Shown one piece after another: positions 5,515 to 6,322 of a DNA stretch of 6,322 nt. The first letter of the stretch is position 1. Each line of letters begins with the position of its first letter. Source of the DNA: DATILI01 sp035476635 (lineage in GTDB: Bacteria; Pseudomonadota; Gammaproteobacteria; Burkholderiales; Burkholderiaceae_C); contig DATILI010000172.1 of assembly GCA_035476635.1 (NCBI GenBank), positions 1 to 6,322 of the forward strand, given 5' to 3'. A program made the translations under genes and the position numbers. The notes under the pieces are model-generated. The model ran no database searches, had not been told where the DNA came from, and was given only the letters and a program-made list of their open reading frames with translations.

Positions 5515-6322
5515 GCACAGCGCTCGGCGATATCCGCGCCTGCCTGGAGGGCGCCATTCCCGCGGTCATGGCCACCTGCTCGGCCGACGGCACGCCCAAT
5601 GTGGCCTACATCTCGCAGGTCTTTTATGTGGACGAGCGGCACGTGGCCTTGTCGTTCCAGTTCTTCAACAAGACGCGCGAGAACATCCTGGCCAATCCGC
5701 ATGCGACGGTGCTGGTGCTGCATCCGGTCACGGTGGCGTTCTATCGCCTGCACATTCGCTACCTGCGCACCGAAACCGAAGGGCCCCTGTTCGAGGGCAT
5801 GAAGGCGCAGCTCGCCGGCATTGCGTCGCACAGCGGCATGGCCGGCGTGTTTCGCCTGCTTGGCTCGGACGTCTATGAAGTGCGCGAAATCGAAAGCGTG
5901 GAAGGCGAGCCGCTGCCGGCGGCGCCACCGCGCAGCGGCATGCTCAGCGCCGTGCGCCGCTGCAGCGAACGGCTGGCGCGCTGCACCGCGCTGGACGAAC
6001 TGCTGAACGCCGCGTTGGCAACGCTTGCCGATTTCCTGGCCATCCGCCACGCCATGGTGCTGATGCTCGACGCTTCCAGCCAGCGGCTGTACACCGTGGC
6101 CAGTTGCGGCTACGCGACCTCGGGCGTGGGCTCGGAGATCGCCATCGGCGACGGCGTGATCGGCGTGGCCGCGCGCGAGCGCACGCCGGTGCGCATCACG
6201 CACATGACCAGCGCCTACCTGTACAGCCGCGCGATGCGCAGCAGCCTGGAAGCCAACGTGCCCGACCTCGGCCTGGAAACCGATATTCCCTACCCCGGTC
6301 TCGCCGAGCCGCACAGCCAGCT
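5511..6322 (+). CDS. PPOX-like and GAF domain fusion protein, 3' end outside window
   Basis: The frame opens at ATG 5511, has GGGAG 7 nt upstream, and stays open to the window edge: 270 full codons and no stop. Residues about 5-130 form a PPOX-like split barrel: VMATCSADGTPNVAYISQV at 19-37, then FQFFNKTRENILANPHATV at 49-67, the pattern in this superfamily around the cofactor phosphate, and LHIRYLRTETEGPLFEGMKA at 80-99. After a proline-rich linker (135-141), residues from about 158 form a GAF domain: a helix (ALDELLNAALATLADFL), the strand HAMVLMLD (180-187), LYTVASCGY (193-201) and the characteristic GDGVIGVAARERTPVRI at 213-229. The GAF domain is unfinished at the edge, so more sequence must follow and any effector or output domain is unseen. 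A flavin- or small-molecule-responsive sensor is a reasonable inference. The start overlaps the stop of the preceding PPOX-like gene. Confidence 0.9.
   Translation, partial: MSTALGDIRACLEGAIPAVMATCSADGTPNVAYISQVFYVDERHVALSFQFFNKTRENILANPHATVLVLHPVTVAFYRLHIRYLRTETEGPLFEGMKAQLAGIASHSGMAGVFRLLGSDVYEVREIESVEGEPLPAAPPRSGMLSAVRRCSERLARCTALDELLNAALATLADFLAIRHAMVLMLDASSQRLYTVASCGYATSGVGSEIAIGDGVIGVAARERTPVRITHMTSAYLYSRAMRSSLEANVPDLGLETDIPYPGLAEPHSQ

Noticed and set aside
5340..6314. Minus-strand open frame (324 codons) opposite the PPOX and PPOX-GAF genes
   Set aside because: It lies antisense to two well-supported domains and has a histidine- and alanine-rich composition typical of a shadow frame.
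1..6322. CRISPR array, tRNA, rRNA, retron or toxin-antitoxin system
   Set aside because: No spaced direct repeats, no tRNA-like cloverleaf, no reverse transcriptase or paired small toxin and antitoxin genes were seen on either strand.

Overview
The window looks like chromosome from a high-GC betaproteobacterium, most likely Burkholderiales and possibly Comamonadaceae. This rests on recall of family members, not on a search. The phosphatidylserine decarboxylase has the beta-type LGST form rather than the GST form of xanthomonads, and the ABC pair resembles the NodI/NodJ-like exporters common in this group.

Layout. (1) Bases 1-1158 are visibly poorer in GC than the rest (the line 661-720 has 32 G+C of 60). 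They look accessory: a doubtful ORF (58-441), a hairpin-bearing gap, and an unrecognised small membrane-anchored protein (676-1158, +). (2) Bases 1159-1484 hold no convincing gene. They carry a terminator-like hairpin, a perfect 24-bp inverted repeat spanning 105 bp with a second hairpin nested inside it, and a short hairpin behind psd. (3) psd (1485-2330, -) encodes phosphatidylserine decarboxylase. (4) A 115-bp divergent intergenic region separates psd from a rightward gene cluster. (5) That cluster is five tightly packed genes: a siderophore-interacting flavin reductase (2446-3243), a NodI-like ABC ATPase (3264-4199), a NodJ-like ABC-2 permease (4202-5020), a small PPOX-fold flavin-binding protein (5017-5514), and a PPOX-GAF fusion (5511 onward) that runs off the window.

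How the genes fit together. Psd makes phosphatidylethanolamine and is probably independent of the rest. The five rightward genes touch or overlap (gaps of 20 and 2 nt, then two ATGA overlaps), so they are probably co-transcribed and translationally coupled. The cluster combines ferric-siderophore/flavin chemistry, a two-component exporter and two flavin- or cofactor-binding split-barrel proteins, one of them fused to a sensory GAF domain. Each family is known, but a shared purpose, such as redox- or iron-linked export and sensing, is inference. I found no clearly new system. The least explained items are the nested inverted repeat, the orphan membrane protein and the operon's combination of functions.
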